From Polaribacter filamentus (lineage in GTDB: Bacteria > Bacteroidota > Bacteroidia > Flavobacteriales > Flavobacteriaceae), in assembly GCF_002943715.1 (NCBI RefSeq), contig NZ_MQUA01000013.1, positions 489,001-553,000 on the forward strand: a DNA stretch of 64,000 bases, read 5' to 3'. A model generated the notes under the pieces. The model was not told the origin of the DNA. It ran no database searches and saw nothing but the letters and a program-made list of their open reading frames with translations. This document shows positions 8,507-17,257 of the stretch, one piece after another. Positions within the stretch are counted from its first letter, which is position 1, and the number at the start of each line of letters is the position of its first letter. The position numbers and the translations under genes were made by a program.

Positions 8507-9292
8507 ATGGATATAAAATTAACAGCATCAGACGTACAAAAGTTGAATTCTAAAAAAGGATTTTTGGCTTTGCTATCTAAAGAGCCTTTTAATATTGTAA
8601 AAGCCCTTAGGTATTTAGATTATCAGAAAAAACTAAAGAAATTGCAAACTGAATTAATTAGATTGCAAACTTGGGCAATTAATAATAATGAACGCGTAAT
8701 TGTTGTTTTTCAAGGAAGAGATGCTGCAGGTAAAGGTGGTGCAATTAGACGGGTTACAGAGCGTATAAATCCACGTCATATGCGTATTGTAGCGTTGCCA
8801 AAACCATCTGAAGATGAACAATCTCAGTGGTATTTTCAACGATATGTTGAGCAGTTTCCAAAAGCTGGAGAAATGGTTTTTTTTGATAGAAGTTGGTATA
8901 ATAGGGCGGTTGTAGAGCCGGTAAACGGATTTTGTACACCAGAAGAATACGAGATCTTTATGAATCAAGTAAATGATTTTGAAAGAATGATTTTAGAATC
9001 GGGAATTCATTTGGTTAAAATTTATATGTCTATTTCTAAAAAAGAACAAGCGCAACGTTTTGAAGATATTAAGAATGATCCTTTAAAACAATGGAAGATG
9101 ACCAAATTAGACGAAAAAGCACAAGTTTTGTGGGATCAATACACAGGGTATAAAAATGCAATGTTCGCAAAAACAAATACGAAGATTTCCCCGTGGAAAA
9201 TTATACGTGCTAATAGAAAAACAGAAGCTAGAGCTAATGTTATCAATCATATATTAGATAGTATTCCTTACGATAAAAACTTAAAAATTTAG
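8507..9292 (+). CDS. ppk2: Polyphosphate kinase 2 family protein (second of tandem pair)
   Basis: 261 residues with one PPK2 domain: Walker A GRDAAGKGG near residue 70, Walker B FFDRSWYNRA near 124, lid motif FEDIKNDPLKQWKMTKLDEKA near 187. It is clearly paralogous to the upstream gene (shared core such as WYFQRYV and RSWYNRAVVEPV) but divergent at both ends. This looks like an old duplication with possible division of labour, for example NDP- versus NMP-phosphorylating classes. Nothing resembling ppk1 is in view. Confidence 0.94.
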   Translation: MDIKLTASDVQKLNSKKGFLALLSKEPFNIVKALRYLDYQKKLKKLQTELIRLQTWAINNNERVIVVFQGRDAAGKGGAIRRVTERINPRHMRIVALPKPSEDEQSQWYFQRYVEQFPKAGEMVFFDRSWYNRAVVEPVNGFCTPEEYEIFMNQVNDFERMILESGIHLVKIYMSISKKEQAQRFEDIKNDPLKQWKMTKLDEKAQVLWDQYTGYKNAMFAKTNTKISPWKIIRANRKTEARANVINHILDSIPYDKNLKI

Positions 9293-9359
9293 TTTTTTTG
9301 AATTAGACTTTTAAGCTTTATAGAACTATCAAACTTATTATTTTCTTGTAACTTTCACA

Positions 9360-9524
9360 GTTCTTACTTGCACACGTGCCCCCATCGGCTAAATTAGATT
9401 ACGATACGACCGAAATAAATACAGCACTAAATGGCATTGCATCAGGAGTTTTGGCAAATGATACAGATGAGGATGATATTTTACCGGTTACTCAGTTTTC
9501 TGTAAATTTAGATTTGTTGCTCTA
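9360..9524 (+). pseudogene. Relic of a cadherin/VCBS-like repeat surface protein
   Basis: One frame reads KLDYDTTEINTALNGIASGV followed by LANDTDEDDILPVTQFSVN and then a stop. The VLANDTDxDDxLxVTQF motif is characteristic of the tandem cadherin-like/VCBS repeats of large T9SS-secreted adhesins. There is no start, and the fragment is only about 50 codons. It lies directly ahead of a PorP/SprF remnant, an order seen in intact adhesin-PorP pairs. Confidence 0.6.
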
Positions 9525-9536
9525 AGTTATTGAATG

Positions 9537-9794
9537 GGAGGATTTCAATAGATCTGAATGCTAACTTTTTGTATGAAGAAATTATTGAAGCAGGATTTTC
9601 TTATCGCTATGAAAATTCGGTTATTACTTTATTCGCGCTCATTATAAGTGAGAAATATAGAATAAGATACGGCTTATGATTATAACTTATTTACACCTGG
9701 TGGTAATTTTAGTTCTCACGAAATTATTTTTCATTTAGATTTGAATCTAAAAAGAAATTCGAGATGGTTGCTTCATAACAAATGTTATTTTTAG
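9537..9794 (+). pseudogene. PorP/SprF C-terminal fragment (T9SS outer-membrane partner)
   Basis: Translation gives ISIDLNANFLYEEIIEAGFS then YRYENSVITLFALIISEKYR, a stop, and in the next frame YDYNLFTPGGNFSSHEIIFH followed by a short basic tail. This is the recognisable C-terminal third of the PorP/SprF family, whose members attach to or secrete T9SS adhesins. The N-terminal two thirds are absent, and the GxSYRY...G(F)xISxxxRxGYxYDY pattern is damaged by a frameshift and a substitution. It is not functional. Confidence 0.7.
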
Positions 9795-9801
9795 GAAATA
9801 G

Positions 9802-10431
9802 TTAAACTAACTTTTTAACTTCAGAAAAAATAAAATAAACTTCACCAGCAATTTGTTGGCTTGTTTGTAAATAAGTTTCTTCTTGTGTATCTGATCCATC
9901 AGCATGTTTTGGATCTACAAAAGGCAAATGAAAACGATGACTTGCAGTGGGTATAAATGGGCAATTTACATCCGCATTATTGCAGGTTGTAATTGCCATA
10001 AAAGGTTCTTTATTTAAAGGATCGCTATAAAATTTAGAAAAACCTAAAATAGCCTTTTTTGTACCTTTAAAAGAAATCTGATAGGTAGGATTTTGATGCG
10101 AAAAATCTGTTAATTGAAATTCAAAACCAACTTTTTGAAGCGTTTTTACCGTATTTCTATAAAATGCGGTTACTTCTGTTCCTCCAGAAAAAGCATTGAT
10201 ATTCAGTTTAAAATAATGAGCGGCATAAAAACTCCAAACTTGCCCTAATTGACTCCTTCTTGAATTGTGAGTGCATATAAAGTTAAGGTTAACTTCTTTA
10301 TCTAGAGTATGTTCTTTTGTAATTGCATCAGAAATTTTAAGTAAAAGTGTTTTTCTTTCATCAGAAATTGTTACTTTTTTATAAGCGTTTTCAAAAAAAT
10401 TTTCTACTGAAATAGTTGAAGTGCTAAGCAT
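9802..10431 (-). CDS. Arsenate reductase, thioredoxin-coupled type (LMW-PTP fold)
   Basis: 209 residues. The phosphatase loop CX5R is present as CTHNSRR (Cys53...Arg59). A Cys150-X6-Cys157 pair in TTCNNADVNCP matches the Cys82/Cys89 relay of thioredoxin-linked ArsC of the Staphylococcus type, which separates it from plain low-molecular-weight tyrosine phosphatases. About 50 extra N-terminal residues precede the catalytic loop. The predicted reaction is arsenate to arsenite using a three-cysteine relay. No arsR, arsB/acr3 or other ars gene is adjacent, so it is an orphan. It could act on a protein substrate instead, but the relay cysteines argue for arsenate. Confidence 0.75.
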   Translation of the reverse strand: MLSTSTISVENFFENAYKKVTISDERKTLLLKISDAITKEHTLDKEVNLNFICTHNSRRSQLGQVWSFYAAHYFKLNINAFSGGTEVTAFYRNTVKTLQKVGFEFQLTDFSHQNPTYQISFKGTKKAILGFSKFYSDPLNKEPFMAITTCNNADVNCPFIPTASHRFHLPFVDPKHADGSDTQEETYLQTSQQIAGEVYFIFSEVKKLV

Positions 10432-10465
10432 CTTGTTATTTTCGTTGCAAGTTAAGTAAATAAAG

Positions 10466-10473
10466 TACTTTTG
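10466..10473 (+). promoter_or_regulatory. Bacteroidota promoter (-33 TTG / -7 TACTTTTG)
   Basis: TACTTTTG matches TAnnTTTG and is preceded by TTG at 10445-10447 with an 18-nt spacer. It drives the Smr-domain gene, whose ATG is at 10495. Confidence 0.55.
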
Positions 10474-10494
10474 TAAATTAAAAGAAAGTTAAGA

Positions 10495-11040
10495 ATGCGT
10501 TTAGAAATTGGTCATAAAGTTGCTGTTTTAGATGATGTTTTAAAAGGAATCGTAACCAATATTAACGGTGGTGTGATTTCTGTTAAAACTACAGATGGAA
10601 TGATTTTTAATTTTCATGAATCAGAATTAGTTAAGATAGGCCAAGAACAAGACGAACTAAGCAAATTTTCTGATATAAATAATGATCTTTTAAAAGAGAA
10701 AATGATCACCAATAAACCTAAAAAAAGCTTCTTTCAAAAAGAAAAACACGAGGTTATTTTAGAGGTTGATTTACATATTAATAAGTTAGTAAAATCGGTA
10801 AGAGGTTTGGATAATTATGACATGTTAAATCTGCAATTAGATACGGCAAAAAGTAAAGTTGAGTTTGCTATTAGTAAAAGAATTTCTAAAATTGTTTTTA
10901 TTCATGGAGTTGGAGAAGGAGTTCTAAAATCTGAATTACATTATTTACTTAATAAATATCCAGTGAGATATTATGATGCTTCATACAAAAAATATGGTTT
11001 AGGAGCCACGGAAGTCCATATTTTACAAAACCCTAATTAA
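10495..11040 (+). CDS. Smr-domain protein (DUF2027-type)
   Basis: 181 residues. The N-terminal 50 residues (GHKVAVLDDVLKGIVTNING) look like a small beta-barrel of the DUF2027 type. After a charged linker, the C-terminal Smr domain (about residues 90-178) begins with EVDLHINKLV and carries the signature VFIHGVGEGVLKSEL near residue 139. Smr domains are linked to DNA nicking in MutS2 or, in stand-alone form, to ribosome rescue. Which applies here is not determined. The next gene follows after 15 bases and has its own promoter element. Confidence 0.82.
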   Translation: MRLEIGHKVAVLDDVLKGIVTNINGGVISVKTTDGMIFNFHESELVKIGQEQDELSKFSDINNDLLKEKMITNKPKKSFFQKEKHEVILEVDLHINKLVKSVRGLDNYDMLNLQLDTAKSKVEFAISKRISKIVFIHGVGEGVLKSELHYLLNKYPVRYYDASYKKYGLGATEVHILQNPN

Positions 11041-11043
11041 TTG

Positions 11044-11051
11044 TATTTTTG
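11044..11051 (+). promoter_or_regulatory. Bacteroidota -7 promoter element
   Basis: TATTTTTG matches TAnnTTTG and lies five bases before the ATG at 11056. It argues against an upstream TTG start and for a nearly leaderless transcript. Confidence 0.45.
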
Positions 11052-11055
11052 CACT

Positions 11056-12192
11056 ATGAAACCTATTTACTTAGACAACGCCGCCACAACAAAAATTGAT
11101 ATTGAGGTTTTAAACTTGATGCATGTTTCGATGCAAGAAAATTTTGGAAATCCCTCATCTACTCATCAATTCGGACGAAAAGCAAAATCGGCCGTTGAAA
11201 CAGCTAGAAAAAATATCGCAAAACATTTTAACGTAACTGCACCCGAAATTATTTTTACTGCTGGAGGTACAGAAGCAGATAATTTAATTTTAAATAATGC
11301 CGTTTTAAACCTTGGAGTTCAGAGAATTATTACTTCAAAAATTGAACATCATGCAGTTTTGCACACTGCAGAGTTTCTTCAAAGAACTCAAAATATCATT
11401 TTAGATTTTATAAATGTCGATGAATTTGGAGCCATAGATTTAAATCATTTAGAAGAAATTTTAGCTACTTCGGATAAAAAAACGTTGGTGAGTTTGATGC
11501 ATATCAACAATGAAATTGGTAACATTTTACCTGTTGATGAAATTTGTGTTTTATGTAAAAAATATAACGCTTTATTTCATTCTGATACAGTTCAAGTAAT
11601 TGGGCATTATGCCCTAGATTTACAGAAATATCCTATAGATTTTATTGTGGCAAGCGCTCATAAATTCCACGGACCAAAAGGAGTTGGTTTTGCTTTTTTT
11701 AAAAAAGGATTTGGAGTTTTACCAATGTTTTATGGAGGTGATCAAGAAAGAGGAGCAAGGTCTAGTACAGAAAATGTGCACTCCATTTTAGGAATGGATA
11801 AAGCGCTAACCATTGCAATGAGCAATCTGGAAAGTGATACAAAATATATAGAAAACCTAAAACAGTATTTTATTACTGAATTGCTAAATATATCTGCGGA
11901 TATTCAGTTTAATGGACGTTCATCAGACTTCAAAAAAAGTAGTTATACTATTTTAAACGTTCGTTTTCCTGTTAATAATGATATGTTATTGTTTAGTTTA
12001 GATATGGCAGGAATTGCTGTTTCTGGTGGTTCTGCTTGTCAAAGTGGAAGCAATAAAGGTTCTCACGTTTTAGCTGAAATTCTGAAGGATCAGGAAGCAG
12101 ATAAGACGTCTGTTCGTTTTTCTTTTTCAAAATTTACTACAAAAGAAGAAATTGATACCACTATTATAAAATTAAAAGAACTTTTAGATTAG
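11056..12192 (+). CDS. Cysteine desulfurase (NifS/IscS class)
   Basis: 378 residues from MKPIYLDNAATTKID. The N-terminal YLDNAATT is the class V aminotransferase signature. The PLP-lysine motif is ASAHKFHGPKGVGF, a GGDQERGARSSTENV motif follows, and the active-site cysteine is in SGGSACQSGSNKGSH near residue 330. The enzyme removes sulfur from L-cysteine for Fe-S clusters or thiolated tRNA. No iscU/suf genes are nearby, so the acceptor is unknown. The stop overlaps the convergent GH13 fragment by four bases. Confidence 0.92.
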   Translation: MKPIYLDNAATTKIDIEVLNLMHVSMQENFGNPSSTHQFGRKAKSAVETARKNIAKHFNVTAPEIIFTAGGTEADNLILNNAVLNLGVQRIITSKIEHHAVLHTAEFLQRTQNIILDFINVDEFGAIDLNHLEEILATSDKKTLVSLMHINNEIGNILPVDEICVLCKKYNALFHSDTVQVIGHYALDLQKYPIDFIVASAHKFHGPKGVGFAFFKKGFGVLPMFYGGDQERGARSSTENVHSILGMDKALTIAMSNLESDTKYIENLKQYFITELLNISADIQFNGRSSDFKKSSYTILNVRFPVNNDMLLFSLDMAGIAVSGGSACQSGSNKGSHVLAEILKDQEADKTSVRFSFSKFTTKEEIDTTIIKLKELLD

Positions 12193-13220
12193 TTAATAAA
12201 AAGTTTTTTGGTTTCTATTTTGTTTTCAGAATCTTGAATTCTAACAAAATAAATTCCGGTTTTTAAATCAGTTACTGAGAATACATTTGTTTTTATGTTA
12301 TTGTTGGTGAACTGTTTAACTTGTTTTCCTGTAACAGCAAAAACACGAACTTCTTTTACTTCTGTAGATAATGAAAAAAAGTTTGATGTAGGATTTGGAT
12401 ACAGTTGTAAAATATTGTAATCGATAGCAATAACATCAGTAGATAATGTCGCTGCTTGATTTCCGAAAATTTTAAATTCACCAGGAGCTAAATTTATAGT
12501 TGCTGCACTGTAAGTTGAATTTCCTGAGCTGTCCATCAAATCTACCCAGTTTCCAGCAATAGGGAAATTTGTGTTTACGGTTTGAGAAACTACATCAAAA
12601 TTTGCCAAAATAACTACATTTCTTAGTTGCGTAGTTGGAATGTTTGTATCAAAAATATCAATTCTTGGCGTTAAAGAACCAGAAGTAATCGTATAATCTC
12701 CTTCAAAAACAGGTTCGTTAATTTTTAGTGCATTCATTCTCGCCCAATCATCGTAAATTTTCTTTCTGCTTGGGTTGGATAGCCAGTTTTCTGACCATTG
12801 AGGTTGTTGTTTCGTATCTAATTTGCAATCTCCGTCAGTACCACCAGGTTCATTTACCGTTCCGTTATTACACGTAAAGATTGAAATATCCATTCCTAAA
12901 GCAGCAAAATGCCATATCATTTTTGGACCAGGAATTGTTAAACTCACAGCACCAATTGCTGACATTCTTGACAATGCTGTATTTAAATCTTTTACATTAT
13001 GACTAGATACTGCATCACTACCAAAAGTAACAGCTCGGTACATGATTCTTTCTTCATCATGACTTTCTGGATACCCAATAAGTCTAGGCCCATTGAACTG
13101 TGCACGAGATTTATGTCCAATTCCATTAATATTAGAATTAGCGCCATAACCCATAATTAATTGGCTATAAGGATCTGTCATTTTACCCCACATCATCACT
13201 CCTTTACCTTCAGCTAAACG
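12189..13220 (-). pseudogene. GH13 alpha-amylase, C-terminal half with T9SS sorting domain (5' end lost)
   Basis: From about 13217 downwards the frame reads AEGKGVMMWGKMTDPYSQL, then GYPESHDEERIMYR (the conserved GH13 region with the transition-state His-Asp), then a beta-domain and a type A T9SS sorting domain with LQLYPNPTSN and a final KKLFIN. Everything upstream (signal peptide, (beta/alpha)8 barrel start, catalytic nucleophile and acid) is missing. The apparent first 45 residues come from unrelated antisense sequence. The fragment abuts, head to head, a second GH13 3' half on the plus strand. It would have been a secreted starch-degrading enzyme and now lacks any start. Confidence 0.8.
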
Positions 13221-13747
13221 GAGTTTTAAATTACATGACATCTCATGATGACGGCAAACCTTTTGATAAAGAAAGAGAAATGCCTTATAAAACAGCCACA
13301 ATGTTATTATTGACACCTGGAACATCCCAAGTATATTATGGAGATGAAGCTGCAAAAGATTTAATTATAGAAGGAACTGTGGGTGATGCAACTTTGCGTT
13401 CGTTTATGAATTGGGATGCCATAAATAGCAATGATGATACTAAGAAAATTCTAAGACATTGGCAGAAACTAGGTCAGTTTAGAGCAAATCATATGTCTGT
13501 TGGCGCAGGAAAGCACCAACTAATTTCTGATGAAAATGGCTTGGTGTTTTCAAGAATAAGAAAAGAGGACAAAGTGGTGATGGCAATAAATATGTTAGAA
13601 CAAAATATACTTATTGATGTTTCTTCAGTCTTTGAAGATGGAGAAAAACTAAGAGATTTTTATTCTGATAAAGAAGTAGTAGTAATAGACGGAAAAGTGA
13701 ATTTTACATCTATTTATAGTGTTGTTTTGTTAGAAAAAATAGAATAA
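13220..13747 (+). pseudogene. GH13 alpha-amylase, C-terminal third (5' end lost)
   Basis: Homology starts at about VLNYMTSHDDGKPF (13223), with the SHDDG of GH13 conserved region IV, followed by LLLTPGTSQVYYGDE and an alpha-amylase C-terminal beta-domain ending LLEKIE. It has no T9SS domain, so it derives from a different amylase than the minus-strand fragment. The ATG at 13235 is internal to the old gene. Both amylases have lost their 5' parts at the same junction (about 13217-13223), consistent with one inversion/deletion event inside a former alpha-glucan locus. Confidence 0.8.
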
Positions 13748-13750
13748 AAC

Positions 13751-13858
13751 TTAATTTTTACTTGCTTTATTAAATTCATTGATCATAAAATAGGCCCAAA
13801 TAACAACACATATTACTACAAAAATAGAAAAATAAATAATGATACTATCGATGTTCAT
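13751..13858 (-). CDS. 35-residue single-span membrane peptide
   Basis: A short frame starting MNIDSIIIYFSIFVVICVVI, with one hydrophobic helix and a polar tail EFNKASKN. Its ATG overlaps the 3' end of the upstream 62-residue membrane protein by 14 nt, which suggests a coupled pair of small membrane subunits or accessory peptides. No family recognised. It is real mainly on the basis of its composition and coupling. Confidence 0.4.
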   Translation of the reverse strand: MNIDSIIIYFSIFVVICVVIWAYFMINEFNKASKN

Positions 13859-14033
13859 TTTTAATTAGTTTTAGAAAAATCATTAAACCTAATAATGTTG
13901 GAGCCCAAAGTCCCATAAAGATACCATGAAGTTTTTCGCCAGTTAAAAACAGATACTCTGCAAAAAGAATTATCAAAAAACACAGTACAAGCATAATTGT
14001 ATTAGCAATTCCTAATTTATTTATGAAATTCAT
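13845..14033 (-). CDS. 62-residue two-span membrane protein
   Basis: It starts MNFINKLGIANTIMLVLCFL, with hydrophobic segments at about residues 9-28 and 38-56 separated by a short polar loop (TGEKLHG) and a basic C-terminus. Its stop lies within the next, overlapping 35-residue frame. Small paired membrane proteins of this type often accompany transporters, but none is adjacent here. Function unknown. Confidence 0.5.
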   Translation of the reverse strand: MNFINKLGIANTIMLVLCFLIILFAEYLFLTGEKLHGIFMGLWAPTLLGLMIFLKLIKNEHR

Positions 14034-14224
14034 TAATTATTTATTTTTTATAAAGTTACTATTTTTTTTTAATACTAGGTGCACTGCTAGTCAAAAAAGA
14101 ACAGTGTAACATTTATTTTTATCCTTAGAATATTAAAATAAAATTAAAAATAACTATACTGATTTATTTTAATATACTAATTTTAAGTATTTTGCGCTAT
14201 ATTGTTAACTCAACAACGCTGTAT

Positions 14225-17030
14225 ATGTGCTATAAATCTCTTAAAGTCTTAATAATCATATTTATATGTTTACACGGCTATACGTCGTACTCTCAAGAAA
14301 TACCTCCAATAAATATTTTTTCTCCGGAGATGTATGGCGCCGAAAACCAAAACTGGGCAATAACTCAAGCTCCTAATAAATTTATTTATGTGGCAAATAA
14401 CGAAGGTTTATTAGAGTATAATGGTGCTAATTGGCAGTTGTATCCTACGCCAAATGAAACAATAATGCGTTCTGTAAAATCTTTTGGAGATAAGATTTAT
14501 ACTGGTTTTTACATGGGCTTTGGTTATTGGGTAAAAAATGATTTTGGCATTTTAGAATATACTTCAATTGTAAAAGAGCAGAACATTAAAATGTTACAAG
14601 ACGAGCAAATTTGGGAAATTTTTGAGCTGGATGGATTTATGATTTTTAAATCTTTAGAAAGAATTTATTTATTTAATTTAAAAACAAACACCATAAATAC
14701 GATAAGTGCAGAAAGAAAGATTCTTAAATTATCTATCGTTGACGGAATTATTTATTTTCAAGAAAATACGAAAGGAGTTTATAGAATAGAAAATGGTGTT
14801 CCTAAATTAGTTTCAGATGATACAATTTTAAAAGAAAATAAGATTGTAGATATTTTTTTAAAAGATAAAAAATTACTTTTCTTAACTCAAGAAAAAGGTT
14901 TTTTCTTTTTAGATATTGATCAAATAAAGCCCTGGAAAACACTTTCAAATGATTTTTTATTAGATAAAACGATTTATAGTGCAAATCATTTAAAAGACGG
15001 CAGCATTGCTATAGGTACAATTTCTGATGGACTTATTTATATTTCAAAAGAAGGGAAACTAAACTACCAAGTAACGCAAGCCTTAGGATTAAGTAATAAT
15101 ACTGTTTTAAGTATTTTCGAAGACTTTGATAGCAATATATGGTTAGGTTTAGATAACGGAATTAACACTATAAATTTAACATCTCCATTTAAATTATATG
15201 AAAAAAAGAACAATTTCTGGGGTACAATTTACGCTTCAATTATTTTTAAAGGCTATTTGTATTTAGGAACAAATCAAGGATTATACTATAGAAAAAAAGA
15301 TTCAGAAAATGATTTTCAGTTTGTTGAAAATACTCAAGGTCAAGTTTGGAATTTGGATGAAATAGATAATACATTATTTTGTAGTCATGATTCGGGGACA
15401 TTTATTATCAATAATAATGAAGCACAACTAATAAAAGGAGCAGAAGGTACTTGGGGCGTTAAAAAAATAAACGAAACTACGATACTTCAGGGTAATTATG
15501 ATGGTTTGTATGTACTTTCAAAAGAGGGTTCTTCATGGAAGTTAAGGAATAAAATTGATGGTTTTTTTAATTCTAGCAAGTATTTTATGGTGGAAGAAGG
15601 CCATAAGATATTTGTAAATCATGAGTACAAGGGTGTTTTTAAATTGGAAGTTGATAAAGATTTTAGAAAAGTTTTAAAAGTTAAAAAGGACGAATCCGTA
15701 GAAAAAGGGATTCACTCAAGTTTAATGAAATATCATAAAGATATTTTTTATTCTAGTAAAAAGGGGTTTTTAGATATGATGCTGCAGAAGATAAATTTCA
15801 ACTTGATTCCATTTATAGCAAGTTAGTTCCGAAAGATAAATTTTTATCAGCAAAATTATTGTTTGATAAAGTGAGTAACAAATTATGGTCTTTTACAAAA
15901 GAAGATATTCGATATTTCACACCTGGGAAACTAAGTGACGAACCAAATTTAGAGATAATTCCGATAAAAGGATCAGTACATAAAGGTGCTTCTGGCTATG
16001 AAAATATTATTTATTTAAGTGATAAAAAATATTTGATTGGTACTAGTGATGGATATTTAATTGTTAATTTAAATAGTATTAAAGAATCAAATACTTTTAA
16101 AATAAGCATTAATAAGGTTCTAAATCATGAATTTGAGAGCCCGAGGAATAGGTTGAGCTTATCTAAAAGTAGTAATTTTAAAAGTTATGAAAATAATTTT
16201 GAGTTTTATTATAGTGTTCCAAACTATAATAAAACATCTTCTATAAAATATCAGTATCACTTAGGTGGCCTTAACGAAAAATGGAGTAATTTATCAAATT
16301 CAAGTTCGCTATTATTCGAAAATTTACCTTACGGTTCTTATACGTTTAAGGTAAGAGCTTCTATTGACAATAAATTAAGTGATAATGTTGCAGTGTATTC
16401 TTTTAAAATTGATAAGCCTTGGTATGTTAGCAATTTAATGGTTACTCTTTACATACTTATTTTTATCTATTTAGGGTATGTAGTGAACGATTTACATCGT
16501 AAATATTACAGAAATCAAAGGGAAAATTATTAGAGAAAGCACAAAAGGAGTTAGAATTACAAGAATTAGAAAGTTCACAAAAAATAATAAAGCTCAACAA
16601 CGAAAAACTAAGGAATGATATTGAAGTCAAAAACAGAGAGTTAGCAACTTCTACAATGAGTATTATTAGAAAGAACGAATTTTTAAGTTCGATAAAAATG
16701 GAGTTAGTGTCCGGAGGAAAAGAGAACCTAAATAAAGTTGTTAAAATAATTGATAAAAATTTAAACAATAGAGACGATTGGAAAATGTTTCAAGAAGCAT
16801 TTAATAATGCGGATAAAAAGTTTCTTGGTAAAATAAAATCGAAGCACACAGAGTTAACTCCAAATGATTTAAGATTGTGCGCATATTTAAGACTAAACTT
16901 GTCTTCAAAAGAAATAGCCCCCTTATTAAATATATCTCCAAGAAGTGTGGAAGTAAAACGCTATAGATTAAGGAAAAAAATGAATTTACCTCATGATGAA
17001 AATTTAACAAGTTATATATTAGAAGTATAA
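14225..17030 (+). CDS. Beta-propeller / Y_Y_Y / LuxR-HTH regulator of the glucan locus (two frameshifts)
   Basis: Three open segments form one gene of about 935 residues. MCYKSLKVLIII...SYSQ is a signal peptide. A two-component-regulator-type propeller follows (repeats such as SIFEDFDSNIWLGLDNGI), then a Y_Y_Y/triple-tyrosine domain near 16200-16420 and a transmembrane helix near 16435-16490. After these come a long coiled coil and a C-terminal LuxR-type HTH (LTPNDLRLCAYLRLNLSSKE, then NISPRSVEVKRYRLRKKM). No histidine kinase or receiver domain is present, so ligand sensing outside is joined directly to a cytoplasmic HTH. Frame changes at GGGG (15763-15766) and near 16507-16526 each need one added base. 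It lies 227 bp upstream of susC and is the obvious candidate regulator. Confidence 0.8.
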
Positions 17031-17056
17031 TGCCTCAACATTCGTAAAAATCACCT

Positions 17057-17076
17057 ATACAAAACCACAACATTAG
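17057..17076 (+). promoter_or_regulatory. Candidate operator upstream of susC (site A)
   Basis: ATACAAAACCACAACATTAG closely matches a block before the GH operon (25104-25124), and the core CACAACAT also occurs before the T9SS gene (43447-43454). The core lies within ACCAC-N7-GTGGT, a short inverted repeat. It is 92 nt upstream of a second conserved block. Binding by the adjacent LuxR-type regulator is inferred. Confidence 0.5.
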
Positions 17077-17157
17077 TGGTGTTTACATCCCAATAACGTA
17101 TTTTTAATATTTTATTAACATTAGTATATGCAACAGATTCAACTTATTTTCTTGTTG

Positions 17158-17184
17158 TGTATGTTTTTTGTTGGGGTTCTTTTT
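17158..17184 (+). promoter_or_regulatory. Shared promoter-proximal block before susC
   Basis: TGTATGTTTTTTGTTGGGGT and the T-rich sequence after it is nearly repeated at 25203 and 43569, upstream of two other transcription units of the locus. The internal TTTG could serve as a -33 element. It lies 100 nt before the susC ATG. Confidence 0.5.
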
Positions 17185-17217
17185 AGTGATATAAGAAAAA
17201 AGTAGCACTATTTTTAC

Positions 17218-17240
17218 ATTATTATTATTATTATTATTAT
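17218..17240 (+). repeat. (ATT)n microsatellite in susC leader
   Basis: Seven ATT units plus two bases lie 17 nt before the susC ATG. Length variation would alter leader spacing, not reading frame. Confidence 0.9.
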
Positions 17241-17257
17241 AAATTAAAATATTATTT

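Noticed and set aside
8654..8968. Minus-strand frames opposite ppk2
   Set aside because: Fully within a well-conserved PPK2 gene; no independent support.
14192..14224. TTG start of the regulator at 14192
   Set aside because: It lies within a TATTTTG promoter-like sequence; Met at 14225 gives the signal peptide directly.
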